From Treponema sp. (GTDB lineage Bacteria > Spirochaetota > Spirochaetia > Treponematales > Rectinemataceae): a DNA stretch of 26,790 nucleotides. A program made the position numbers and the translations under genes. The first letter of the stretch is position 1. Each line of letters begins with the position of its first letter. Shown piece by piece: positions 7,634 to 15,561 of this stretch. The stretch is from positions 1 to 26,790 of the forward strand of contig JAAYWE010000002.1 of assembly GCA_012516755.1 (NCBI GenBank). The letters are read 5' to 3'. The notes under the pieces were generated by a model. That model did no database searches and was not told the origin of the DNA. It worked only from the letters and a program-made list of their open reading frames with translations.

Positions 7634-7704
7634 TTCCCCAGGAGGGATTCGAACCCCCACAAGCAGATCCAGAGTCTGCTGTGCTACCATTACACAACCG
7701 GGGA
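7634..7704 (-). tRNA. tRNA-Gln (CTG anticodon)
   Basis: Cloverleaf on the minus strand: acceptor TCCCCGG with CTGGGGA, D arm GTGT/GCAC, anticodon stem GCAGA/TCTGC with loop CTCTGGA (anticodon CTG, reading CAG), T loop TTCGAAT with stem GGGGG/CCCTC. Discriminator A, CCA not encoded, 71 bases. It begins about 12 bases after the -10 box at 7717-7722. Confidence 0.94.
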
Positions 7705-7716
7705 ATGACGCCCTGT

Positions 7717-7745
7717 ACCTTAGTGATTTTTGTGGTTTTGGTCAA
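7717..7745 (-). promoter_or_regulatory. Promoter of the tRNA-Gln/tRNA-Glu unit
   Basis: Minus-strand TTGACC (7745-7740), 17-base spacer, TAAGGT (7722-7717). Transcription should start near 7710, giving a leader of only five to seven bases before tRNA-Gln. The -35 box is 11 bases past the recJ stop. Confidence 0.66.
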
Positions 7746-7756
7746 GAGTTGCTCTG

Positions 7757-9952
7757 CTATAAGCTTGGCGATTCAGAGCGATGGACATCATATAACTCGA
7801 GTTGAGGTCGCTCTTCGCCATTCCAATAATTTGTAGTGACTTTGTAAATGATGTCGACTTTATCGTTGTCTCTGAATGAAAAATCCCGTTCGAGTCTTTT
7901 GGCCCCATCCCAAAGCATGGCAGGCCATTTATATCTACCAAAATCAAGCGTTAGTTTTAGATGGCTCTTGCCATTTTTCCCGACTATCTGAGCATCAACC
8001 ATAGAGACATTCCTCGAACAGAATACCAGCGGATCGCTCTCTTCTCCGATCGGTTCGAAGTAACGGCATAGCTGAAGCAGATCGGGAGTCACAAATGAAT
8101 GAGGAAGTTCAGCATCTATCAGGAATTCCGGTTCTTCTGTTATAAGCTCGGTACGAGCCATGAATTGAGCAAGTCGCTCAAGAAAGGCCTGCCAGTTATC
8201 GGTCTTCATCGTAAAACCAGCGGCAGAGTCATGACCTCCATAATCAAGGAATAGATCTGCACAATAAGCTAAGATCTGGGAAAGAGGAAAAGCATCCCCA
8301 CCGCGGATAGAACCGGTACAGATGCCGTCTGTTTTAAATACCGCAACAATCACAGGTATCTTCATGATATTAGCCGCACGAGAGGCAAGCAGTCCTGTGA
8401 TTCCACTTTTTATCCTGGAACTGCCCACTATGGCAAATTTGCCGCCGCTCGTTTTGACACTCTCTGCAAGCTGATCTTGAATCAGTCCCCAGGCCTCGGT
8501 TCCAAGTCGCCTACGCTCGTTGTTTGCTTGAATTAGCTGTAGAGCTGTTTCGGTGGCTTCGATTGCGGTTTTAGCTTGAAATAGATCGAGAGCAAGTTTG
8601 GGTCTACCAAGTCTGCCAGCGGCATTGATGATAGGCGTGATCTGCCAGGCCACGTCATTTGATCCGAGTGGCTTTCCAAGATTGAGCGCCATCTTTAGCT
8701 CTCGGATTCCATTAGTTGGAGCAGTGTTGAGACTTTCTATTCCTCTCCGCACAATCAGTCTGTTTTCATTCTTTAGGGGCATAAGATCTGCGATTGTGCC
8801 AAAAGCGGTGAGTTGGAACATTCTATCGTTCAAAAGGCTCTGGCTCTGAAGAGTATGGAGCAAGTAGGCGTTGAAAATATGCTTGAGTGCATCGATAGCA
8901 CCAAAAGCACCATGAGCATATTTTTTCAATCTGGAAAGCCGAACGAGTCCTTCCAGGGAGTTCCCAGACATATTAGGCCAGACAGTCGCAGCTAGTTTCT
9001 CGAGATCTATAACTTCGAGTTCGACGAGACCTGCAAAGTTCTTCTTGAAAAAGGCCTCTGTTGTATTCTTATTCCAGACAATCACAATACGGCCACGAAG
9101 GAATTTTTCTAGCTTTTCGAGCGTATCCGAGGGGAAATATCCTCTATTGTCAGAGGTAATTTTCAAACGGCTCGCCTCGAGGAGGTTATCGAGCCTGATT
9201 GCTTCAATCTCAAGATTGGCTTCTTTCTCGGTATTGAGCTTGCTTGCTCCCGCACCTGGGCAGATTTCCTGATGAATAGCTTGGCCAGCGCGTAGAAGAG
9301 CAAGCGGTTCTTTACAAATGCCTAGACGAGCTATAGCAAGCGCATGAGCTAGCTTTAGAGCCACGCCGCAGCCAGATAGATCTCTAAAGGGATAGCCACA
9401 ATCTGGGAGTTTGGGATCTAGGATGGCGATGGCTTTTGGAGGTTCTTCTGTCTGTATACGGTGATGATCTGTTATTATGACATCTATTCCTTCTTGGCTC
9501 GCGTAGAGTACTTCCTCGTGATTCGAAATACCACAGTCTACCGTAACAATGAGGCTCACACCTTGTTCTTTGGCAAAGTCTATCGTAGACTTTGAAAGAC
9601 CATAGGGTTCCTCGCCTTCGGGCACTTTTTGAAATACCTCCAGTCCAAAATCTCTAAGAGCTTCGGTCATAAGCACTGTCGAGGTAATGCCATCCGCATC
9701 GGAATCGCCAAATACAAGCACCTTTTCTTCTTCTTCTCGGGCTGTGATAATTCGGTCTACCGCATCCTCCATGTCATTAAATAGGAAAGGATTATGGAGT
9801 AGCTGAAGATCGTTCTCGAGATAGAACTGAATTTGCTCTGGATCGGTAATGTTTCTGCGCACAAGAATTGAGGCTGTCAAAGTATCTACTTCGTAGCGCT
9901 GAGAAAGACCTCGCACTTGTACTGGATCTATTTCTCTTTTTATCCACTTCAT
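7757..9952 (-). CDS. recJ: Single-stranded-DNA exonuclease RecJ with a large internal insertion
   Basis: 5'-3' single-strand exonuclease acting in RecF-pathway recombination and mismatch repair. The 731-residue product shows DHH-family motifs in order: DSDADG at 83-88, TVDCG at 137-141, TDHHR at 161-165, GCGVALKLAHAL at 194-205, GTIADLMPL at 385-393, and the C-terminal DHHA1 motif GGHDSAAGF. All predicted metal ligands seem present. Between GCGVALK and GTIADL there are about 190 residues where most RecJ proteins have 30-40, so an insertion of about 150 residues splits the DHH domain. The start overlaps the phosphorylase stop as ATGA. RecO is encoded two genes upstream. Confidence 0.95.
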   Translation of the reverse strand: MKWIKREIDPVQVRGLSQRYEVDTLTASILVRRNITDPEQIQFYLENDLQLLHNPFLFNDMEDAVDRIITAREEEEKVLVFGDSDADGITSTVLMTEALRDFGLEVFQKVPEGEEPYGLSKSTIDFAKEQGVSLIVTVDCGISNHEEVLYASQEGIDVIITDHHRIQTEEPPKAIAILDPKLPDCGYPFRDLSGCGVALKLAHALAIARLGICKEPLALLRAGQAIHQEICPGAGASKLNTEKEANLEIEAIRLDNLLEASRLKITSDNRGYFPSDTLEKLEKFLRGRIVIVWNKNTTEAFFKKNFAGLVELEVIDLEKLAATVWPNMSGNSLEGLVRLSRLKKYAHGAFGAIDALKHIFNAYLLHTLQSQSLLNDRMFQLTAFGTIADLMPLKNENRLIVRRGIESLNTAPTNGIRELKMALNLGKPLGSNDVAWQITPIINAAGRLGRPKLALDLFQAKTAIEATETALQLIQANNERRRLGTEAWGLIQDQLAESVKTSGGKFAIVGSSRIKSGITGLLASRAANIMKIPVIVAVFKTDGICTGSIRGGDAFPLSQILAYCADLFLDYGGHDSAAGFTMKTDNWQAFLERLAQFMARTELITEEPEFLIDAELPHSFVTPDLLQLCRYFEPIGEESDPLVFCSRNVSMVDAQIVGKNGKSHLKLTLDFGRYKWPAMLWDGAKRLERDFSFRDNDKVDIIYKVTTNYWNGEERPQLELYDVHRSESPSL

Positions 9953-11262
9953 GATACGGTAATTTCTTCAAGAATAATTGAGGATGCAGATGGAGCGCTG
10001 TCTCCTATGGAAATGGCATCCAGAGCGATAGGAAAAGCGTCTTCCAGGCTTTGGCTGTCTTTCCCAAATAGCGTCGCAATACGTTCACCCTTTGTCACTG
10101 GGTCGCCGGACTTTTTATCAAAGATAAATCCCGCCGTGGGGCTGACACAGTCTTCTGTTCGATTCCTTCCTACACCAAGGTATACACCTGCGAGTCCGAT
10201 TCTGAGAGCATCAATGGAAACGATATATCCATCCTTTTCAGCCCTAATTTCCATAGAGAATTCGGAGCGCCACGATCCTCTTCTTTTTTGCATCTCTTCC
10301 AGATCGCCACCTTGCCTTACCACATTTCGATAGAAAAGCTTGAGTGCGGCCTTTGATTCTATTGCTTCTTGGCATAGATTCTGGCATTCCGAAATATCCT
10401 TTGCTTTGCCTCCAAGGAGGAGCATCCACGCTCCCAGCCAATATATAAGCTCCATTACGTCCTTAGGTCCCTTCCCTTCGAGACAGTCCAGTGTCTCTTC
10501 AATCTCAAGAAAATTGCCCACTTTGTATCCCAGGGGTTGAGACATATCAGTCAATACTGCGACGACTCGTTTTCCCATAGTGTTAGCGGTTGCGACGAGA
10601 CTTTTGGCCAGAGCTTTGGCATCATCATAGCTTTTCATAAATGCCCCGGAGCCGCATTTTACATCGAATACGATACCTTCTGCGCCTTCTGCTACTTTCT
10701 TTGATAATATCGAAGCAGTTATGAGAGGGATCGACTCGATTGTTCCGGTTACATCCCTTAGCGCATATAGCTTCTTGTCGGCTGGAACGATATGCGCAGT
10801 CTGACCTGTCATTGCGAAGCCTTCTTCTAGCAGGCCTTTTCGAAATTGCGCGGGTTCAAGGCTGGTCATATAGCCCGGGATGGATTCCAGCTTGTCAAGT
10901 GTCCCTCCTGTATGGCCAAGGGCTCTGCCTGACATCATCGGCACTTTTATTCCGCAAGCTGCAACCATTGGAGCGAGCGGTAGCGATACCTTATCGCCAA
11001 CTCCACCCGTAGAATGCTTGTCTATGAAAGGGCCTGGAATTCCGCAGAGATTTATTCTCTCTCCCGAATCTAGCATAGCCTGGGTAAGAGCAGCTGTCTC
11101 CTGTGCAGACATTCCTTGAAAGAATATCGCCATCAATAGAGCGGAAACCTGATAATCCGGTATCTCGCCATTCACATAGCCTTCGATAAAAAAGCGAATC
11201 TCTTTTTCATCGAGCGATTCGCCATGGCGCTTTTTTATTATGATATCTACAGCCCTCATCAA
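9949..11262 (-). CDS. pdp: Pyrimidine-nucleoside (thymidine) phosphorylase
   Basis: Splits thymidine, and in the Pdp type also uridine and deoxyuridine, with phosphate to give the base and (deoxy)ribose 1-phosphate, in the cytoplasm. The 437-residue length is usual. The phosphate-binding DKHSTGGVGDKVSL spans 81-94 and the family signature SGRALGHTGGTLDKLESIPG spans 111-130; GTIESIPLITASILSKK and FDVKCGSGAFM follow. A ribosome site (AGGAG) precedes ATG 11262. It could supply bases and sugar phosphates from nucleosides brought in by the BMP importer encoded 2.4 kb away; that link is inference. DeoA versus Pdp cannot be settled here. Confidence 0.94.
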   Translation of the reverse strand: MMRAVDIIIKKRHGESLDEKEIRFFIEGYVNGEIPDYQVSALLMAIFFQGMSAQETAALTQAMLDSGERINLCGIPGPFIDKHSTGGVGDKVSLPLAPMVAACGIKVPMMSGRALGHTGGTLDKLESIPGYMTSLEPAQFRKGLLEEGFAMTGQTAHIVPADKKLYALRDVTGTIESIPLITASILSKKVAEGAEGIVFDVKCGSGAFMKSYDDAKALAKSLVATANTMGKRVVAVLTDMSQPLGYKVGNFLEIEETLDCLEGKGPKDVMELIYWLGAWMLLLGGKAKDISECQNLCQEAIESKAALKLFYRNVVRQGGDLEEMQKRRGSWRSEFSMEIRAEKDGYIVSIDALRIGLAGVYLGVGRNRTEDCVSPTAGFIFDKKSGDPVTKGERIATLFGKDSQSLEDAFPIALDAISIGDSAPSASSIILEEITVS

Positions 11263-11319
11263 GATTTTCTCCTAAATCTGCTTCTCTATTGATAAACGAA
11301 TGTTGAAAACCATTTTACT

Positions 11320-12117
11320 TCAAATTTGAGTTCTATAAAAGGTCTGATCAAGAATTCGAAGGCTCTGCAGAGGGCCTTCTGCTGCGGCTTCGGCAAGTGA
11401 CTCGATTATTTTGATTATGTCAGGGCTCGAAGGAATTGATTTCAATAGAAGTACGGCTTGGCCATAGGATTGCTTTGGAATGCTATGGAGACATGTGAGA
11501 ATCTTATCGTCGAAAGGAAGCATTACTGAGGTTGAATATCTTATCTGCCCGTACTCTTCTGCACAGCTACGGCACAGAAAGGAGCTTTCCCCAACCAAAA
11601 GTCCTCCTGGAAGGGAATTCTTCTCTGAAAAAAGCCTGCCACATCTCTCACATCTCAAAAGATCAGGAATGAGGCCAAGCGGATAAAGAGCATCCCAAAA
11701 GAAAGCCGACAGAACCAATCGAGTTTCTGATTCGTCTAATCCGGCGAGCTCACGAAGGAGTAGGGTAATCATCAATAGAGCTTGTTGGTATTCACCGCCA
11801 AACGCGGAGGTTCGAATCAAGAACTCCGATGCCGCGCTCGCCGATTGCATATGAAAAAAGCTCTTACGAATACCATCGAAAACTTCAAGAACATTCGCGC
11901 CAGTCAGTTTTATAAAATCGCGCCGCGAATCACGATATACTTCAATATCAGCTAATACGAAAGGCAAAGCGGCCGAACGCAGAGAGTTTTTCGGTCCTCC
12001 GAACATAAAAAGTGATAAAAGGCCTTCATTACATAGGAAGGTTAGAATTCTATCGCCCCGGGCAGTGTCCTTTGTATGGAGAAAAAGGCCTCTATATCTT
12101 TCGTTTCTCTGAGCCAT
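11320..12117 (-). CDS. recO: DNA repair protein RecO
   Basis: RecF-pathway mediator that helps RecA load on SSB-coated DNA and anneals single strands. The 265-residue product has an N-terminal OB fold (RNERYRGLFLHTKDTARGDRI) and a helical middle domain. A zinc-binding site is formed by C156-x2-C159 and C182-x2-C185, arranged as CERCGRLF and LCRSC. Length is normal. It follows the rhomboid gene by three bases and precedes the phosphorylase by 57, with recJ next, so two RecF-pathway genes lie in one probable operon. Confidence 0.9.
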   Translation of the reverse strand: MAQRNERYRGLFLHTKDTARGDRILTFLCNEGLLSLFMFGGPKNSLRSAALPFVLADIEVYRDSRRDFIKLTGANVLEVFDGIRKSFFHMQSASAASEFLIRTSAFGGEYQQALLMITLLLRELAGLDESETRLVLSAFFWDALYPLGLIPDLLRCERCGRLFSEKNSLPGGLLVGESSFLCRSCAEEYGQIRYSTSVMLPFDDKILTCLHSIPKQSYGQAVLLLKSIPSSPDIIKIIESLAEAAAEGPLQSLRILDQTFYRTQI

Positions 12118-12120
12118 GGA

Positions 12121-12849
12121 TCAATCATCATCCACAATCCACCAATGGAAGCCATCGGAGTAGCCGGCAGTAGGACCTTTACGCCATTCTGCAATGCGTT
12201 TCGATTCCTTTTTTTTATAGGATTTGCCCCATATATAGGCGCTTAAGAATCCTCCTATATGTGCAAAATAAGCTGTGCCCCCATTCTGAATGGCCGTAAG
12301 GCCGCTCAACCCTCCGATAATTTGCATAAAAAACCAGGTTCCTATGACAAACCAAGCAGAAAATACCGTTGGTATGAAATAAAATAGAAGTACGACAACT
12401 CTATTGCCAGGAAACAAAACGAGATATGTAGCGAGTACGCCTGAGATCGCGGCAGAGGCACCTACAAGAGGCATTTGAAGCGCGGCGCCTTTTGCAAAAG
12501 CAGCAAGGAATATCTGCAAGAGCATTCCTATTGTTCCGGAGATCAAATAAAGCAGAATATATCGAAGTTTGCCTATTCGACATTCGACATTATCACCGAA
12601 TATTCCAAGAAACATCATATTTCCGATCAAATGTGCAAACCCCGCATGAGTGAACTGACTTGTAATTAGAGTGAACAATCGTCTTCCAGACAAAATCTCT
12701 TCTGGAATCGCCGCAAGAGCCAGAGTTGTATAGTCGTCTAAGCCAAATTTTTGCAGGAAAACAAAAACCAATATATTTAGAGCAATGAGAATCCAGTTTA
12801 CGATCGCACTGCCGCGACGACAAGTATTATCGTCTCCAATTGGAATCAT
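12121..12849 (-). CDS. Rhomboid family intramembrane serine protease
   Basis: Integral membrane protease that cleaves transmembrane segments of other proteins. The 242-residue product has about six or seven hydrophobic segments. The active site is visible: catalytic serine S132 in VGASAAISG and histidine H197 in FAHIGGFLSAYIWG, forming the Ser-His dyad. FTHAGFAHLIGNMMFLGIFG at 66-85 gives the conserved HxxxN region of helix 2. The C-terminal tail after residue 208 is polar and probably cytoplasmic. A TATAAT-like box (12903-12898, minus) lies about 49 bases upstream but without a clear -35 box. Its stop lies three bases before recO, an unusual neighbour that tells little of its substrate. Confidence 0.93.
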   Translation of the reverse strand: MIPIGDDNTCRRGSAIVNWILIALNILVFVFLQKFGLDDYTTLALAAIPEEILSGRRLFTLITSQFTHAGFAHLIGNMMFLGIFGDNVECRIGKLRYILLYLISGTIGMLLQIFLAAFAKGAALQMPLVGASAAISGVLATYLVLFPGNRVVVLLFYFIPTVFSAWFVIGTWFFMQIIGGLSGLTAIQNGGTAYFAHIGGFLSAYIWGKSYKKKESKRIAEWRKGPTAGYSDGFHWWIVDDD

Positions 12850-12942
12850 AGAAGCTCCTCTTCAAATGCCACTCTATTTAGAATAACATATTGTCTTATT
12901 ATAGACTAGTTTTTTCCTTCGCTTGTCGCCAATGTGCAATTC

Positions 12943-13611
12943 ATGATACAAAATAAACACATGATCTGCTCCTTGCTATTCGATCTCGACAATACTCTGT
13001 ATTCCGAAGCAACTGGCCTGGAAAATGGGGTTGCACAGAGAATAAATCTTTTTATTGCTGATTTTTTTGGGCTCTCTATTTCTGAAGCAATCAGGGTTCG
13101 ACGTGAGCATGCAAAAGCATATGGCACCACCCTCGAGTGGCTCATGCGAGATTATGGATTCCAGGAGCCCGAAGAATACTTTAGGGCTATTCATCCGGAG
13201 GATGAAGCGGATTGTCTCAATCCGGATATGGTGCTAAAGCTCATCCTGAACAATATACCCCTACCAAAGGCCGTGCTAACAAATGCTCCTATGGATCATG
13301 CGATCAGGATTCTTGATAAGTTGGGTATTAGCGAGTGCTTCTCCGGAATTTATGATATCTGGTTCAATAAGCTTGTTGGCAAACCACATCCAGGTTCCTA
13401 TCTTGGCGTTTTGGAAGCCTCGGGATTCACGCTGGAGCATACACTTTTTATCGATGATCTTCCAAGGTACGTAAAAGGCTATATCGATATAGGAGGGCTA
13501 GCGGTTTTAAAAGATGAAATGGATCGCTTTTCAGACCTGCCCTTTAGGCGCCTAAAGACAATTTATGAACTAGATCAAATATTAGACCAACTCAATTCTT
13601 CTTATATATAG
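12943..13611 (+). CDS. HAD-superfamily hydrolase, pyrimidine 5'-nucleotidase type
   Basis: A HAD phosphatase of 222 residues with all four motifs: DLDNT (nucleophile and acid aspartates at residues 14 and 16), LTNAPMDH (motif II), KPHPGSY with the conserved lysine (motif III) and FIDDLPRY (motif IV). The cap region (SEATGLENGVAQRINLF, then EHAKAYGTTLEWLMRDYG) matches the Sdt1/pyrimidine 5'-nucleotidase subgroup, which dephosphorylates nucleoside monophosphates. Starts at GTG 12934, ATG 12943 and ATG 12961 are all possible; none has a Shine-Dalgarno sequence. It is divergent from the rhomboid gene. The stop lies in a 17-bp tandem duplication. Substrate assignment is moderate. Confidence 0.85.
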   Translation: MIQNKHMICSLLFDLDNTLYSEATGLENGVAQRINLFIADFFGLSISEAIRVRREHAKAYGTTLEWLMRDYGFQEPEEYFRAIHPEDEADCLNPDMVLKLILNNIPLPKAVLTNAPMDHAIRILDKLGISECFSGIYDIWFNKLVGKPHPGSYLGVLEASGFTLEHTLFIDDLPRYVKGYIDIGGLAVLKDEMDRFSDLPFRRLKTIYELDQILDQLNSSYI

Positions 13612-13635
13612 ATTAACCTTATATATAGATTAACC
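13602..13635. repeat. 17-bp tandem duplication across the nucleotidase stop codon
   Basis: TTATATATAGATTAACC occurs twice without spacer, at 13602-13618 and 13619-13635. The first copy contains the TAG stop of the HAD gene (13609-13611), and the second ends five bases before the stop of the convergent permease gene. It looks like a recent slippage duplication. Confidence 0.93.
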
Positions 13636-13639
13636 TTCG

Positions 13640-14527
13640 CTATTGTTCTCTCTTAGCCAGGATAAGCGAGATAAGAGTGACCAGATAAGGTAAGGCAAGG
13701 ACAAGCAGAGGCGGTATTGCAGAGAAACCTTGCAGATAGTTCGATGAGCTTTCGGCAAATGCAAAGAGCAAACAGGATGCAGCCACCCAAAAAGGTCTTT
13801 TTCGGCCAAGATATATAGCCACCAGTGCGATCCATCCGCGCCCCGAGATAATGTTTGGCACGAAGGCAGAAATAGATAAGCCCAAGGCATATCCGCCTAA
13901 TCCGCTACCTATGCCAGACCAGATGAGAGCCTGCATATGTATCCGATCAGGAGAAAATCCAAGAGCGGAGACAGCTTGAGGGTTGGAGCCTGTAGCACGA
14001 ATTCTTAGACCGTGCCTTGTATTTTTTATTATGAAAGCAGAAATCAAAACCCATAGCCACGCACAAATCGTGAACATTGAACGATAAGAGAATAAGACGC
14101 CAATTAAAGGAAGTTGAGATATCGAGCTTGAGAATAAATGACTATCGATTGGGATGTCGAATGCGACGACCGCTTTTGTGTGGTACCAGGCTTGAGACAA
14201 GACTGCTGTTATACCCTGAGCAAGCATATTGATTGCTAAACCCGTGATAAAGATATTCGTTCGGAACTTACTAGTCATTAGGCCCATCAACATCGAGGCA
14301 AGCGAAGCGGAGAGGATCGCGGCAAGAGCTCCCAAAAAGATGTTATTTGTCAAACCCGCGGCTGCCATGCCAAAGAAGGCTCCGATAGCCATAAGTCCTT
14401 CTAGCGCTATATTTAGCATACCGGAAAGCTCCGAAAAAAGACCTCCGATTGAAGCGAAAAGCAAGGGCGTTGCCGCGGCTATTGTATATCTCAAGAAGTC
14501 TATCAAGGCCATTAGCGATAAGTTCAT
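13640..14527 (-). CDS. BMP-type nucleoside ABC transporter permease (second permease)
   Basis: One of two membrane subunits of a nucleoside/simple-sugar type ABC importer. The 295-residue product has about eight to ten hydrophobic segments. TPLLFASIGGLFSELSGMLN and IALEGLMAIGAFFG near residues 18-50, NTRHGLRIRATGSNPQAVSA near 169-188 (the cytoplasmic coupling loop) and GRGWIALVAIYLGRKRPFWV match the YufQ/PnrE-like permeases. Its ATG shares one base with the stop of the other permease (TAATG). It is the last gene of the operon and converges on the HAD gene. Confidence 0.9.
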   Translation of the reverse strand: MNLSLMALIDFLRYTIAAATPLLFASIGGLFSELSGMLNIALEGLMAIGAFFGMAAAGLTNNIFLGALAAILSASLASMLMGLMTSKFRTNIFITGLAINMLAQGITAVLSQAWYHTKAVVAFDIPIDSHLFSSSISQLPLIGVLFSYRSMFTICAWLWVLISAFIIKNTRHGLRIRATGSNPQAVSALGFSPDRIHMQALIWSGIGSGLGGYALGLSISAFVPNIISGRGWIALVAIYLGRKRPFWVAASCLLFAFAESSSNYLQGFSAIPPLLVLALPYLVTLISLILAKREQ

Positions 14528-15561
14528 TATTGTCTTCGCCTCTGCCCTAATCCCGGCAATACCTGGGCTGTGATAAATAGCATCGCAGCAGCCTGGAGAA
14601 TAGAAATAATCTCCGAAGGAACCCCAGATCCAATCATTACATGGTCAGAGCCTGCTTTTAAAAAGGCAATAAAAAGAGCCGAGGGCAGTATTGCAAGCTC
14701 GCTGCCTTGTGCAAGGAGAGCAACTGAAATTGCACTCCAGCCCAGCCCGGAAGAAAAGCCGCGCATGACTCGACCTTGTGGCCCGATCACAAGAAGAGCG
14801 CCTGATAGCCCATACAGGCCACCAGAGATGGCCATGGCTGCAATATTATATGCTCGAACGGAAATGCCACAATATCGTGCAAATTCCTCATTTTCTCCGC
14901 AAACCATCAATTCGAAACCTATTTTGGATTTCTTAGATAAGATCTGGAAAAACAAGATAAGAAAGAGAGCAAACCATATAGAGATATCTAGTTTGGAAGG
15001 GGCAAAGATCCTTGGCAAAAGAAATTCCGATGGAATCTGGGCCGTAGTCTGAAAATTACTTGTCCTGTCTTGAAGCAAACCGGTAATGAAGAAATCGCTT
15101 ATATTGATGATAATTGCCGAGAGAAGATAGGATGAAATCATCTCAGAGACCTGCCAATATGCTTTTAGAAGCCCCGAGATTGTGCCAATCATGGCTCCTA
15201 TAAATGCCCCGATAAAAGCGACTAGAATCCACACTGCGCTCGGACCAAATGCTTCTGAAATGTGCAATGCCAGTACTGCTCCTGCGAGAGCTCCTGCATA
15301 AAGCTGGCCTTCTCCCCCCAGATTGAAATTTCTAGATCTAAAAGCAATGGATACACCAAGACCTGCAATTATCAGAGGCACAGTATCGGCAATGTAGTTT
15401 CCAAAAAAATACCGGCTGGAGAAGGGTTCCACGAAGAACTGCCATAATGCAGATCTAAAATCCGCTGCAAACAACAAGAGTACTGTTGTCGCAAGAATAA
15501 TGGAAAGAGTTGCTGCTAGAAGAACCTTAAGAGCAGTAGAAGATGCCCCTTGATTTCTCAT
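14527..15561 (-). CDS. BMP-type nucleoside ABC transporter permease (first permease)
   Basis: Membrane subunit pairing with the product of the next gene. The 344-residue product has about nine hydrophobic segments. SRNFNLGGEGQLYAGALAGA near residues 76-95 is typical of YufP/PnrD-like permeases (the NxGxEG motif of this family), and GENEEFARYCGISVRAYNIA is the coupling loop. The C-terminal half includes GRVMRGFSSGLGWSAISVALLAQ, also typical. The start codon overlaps the ATPase stop (ATGA), and its own stop overlaps the next start, so the three are translationally coupled. Confidence 0.91.
   Translation of the reverse strand: MRNQGASSTALKVLLAATLSIILATTVLLLFAADFRSALWQFFVEPFSSRYFFGNYIADTVPLIIAGLGVSIAFRSRNFNLGGEGQLYAGALAGAVLALHISEAFGPSAVWILVAFIGAFIGAMIGTISGLLKAYWQVSEMISSYLLSAIIINISDFFITGLLQDRTSNFQTTAQIPSEFLLPRIFAPSKLDISIWFALFLILFFQILSKKSKIGFELMVCGENEEFARYCGISVRAYNIAAMAISGGLYGLSGALLVIGPQGRVMRGFSSGLGWSAISVALLAQGSELAILPSALFIAFLKAGSDHVMIGSGVPSEIISILQAAAMLFITAQVLPGLGQRRRQ

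Larger units (their letters stand above)
7464..7712. repeat. 10-bp inverted repeat flanking the two tRNA genes
   Basis: GGCGTCATTC at 7464-7473 and its exact reverse complement GAATGACGCC at 7703-7712 bracket the tRNA-Gln and tRNA-Glu genes. In the primary transcript the 5' leader, up to the first two bases of tRNA-Gln, could pair with the trailer 21 bases beyond tRNA-Glu. One further G-U pair extends it. It may help bring the ends together for processing, or may be chance. Confidence 0.6.

Noticed and set aside
12850..12942. Promoters in the rhomboid/HAD divergent gap
   Set aside because: A minus-strand TATAAT-like box is present at 12898-12903 but no matching -35 box, and no clear plus-strand promoter; not listed as a feature.
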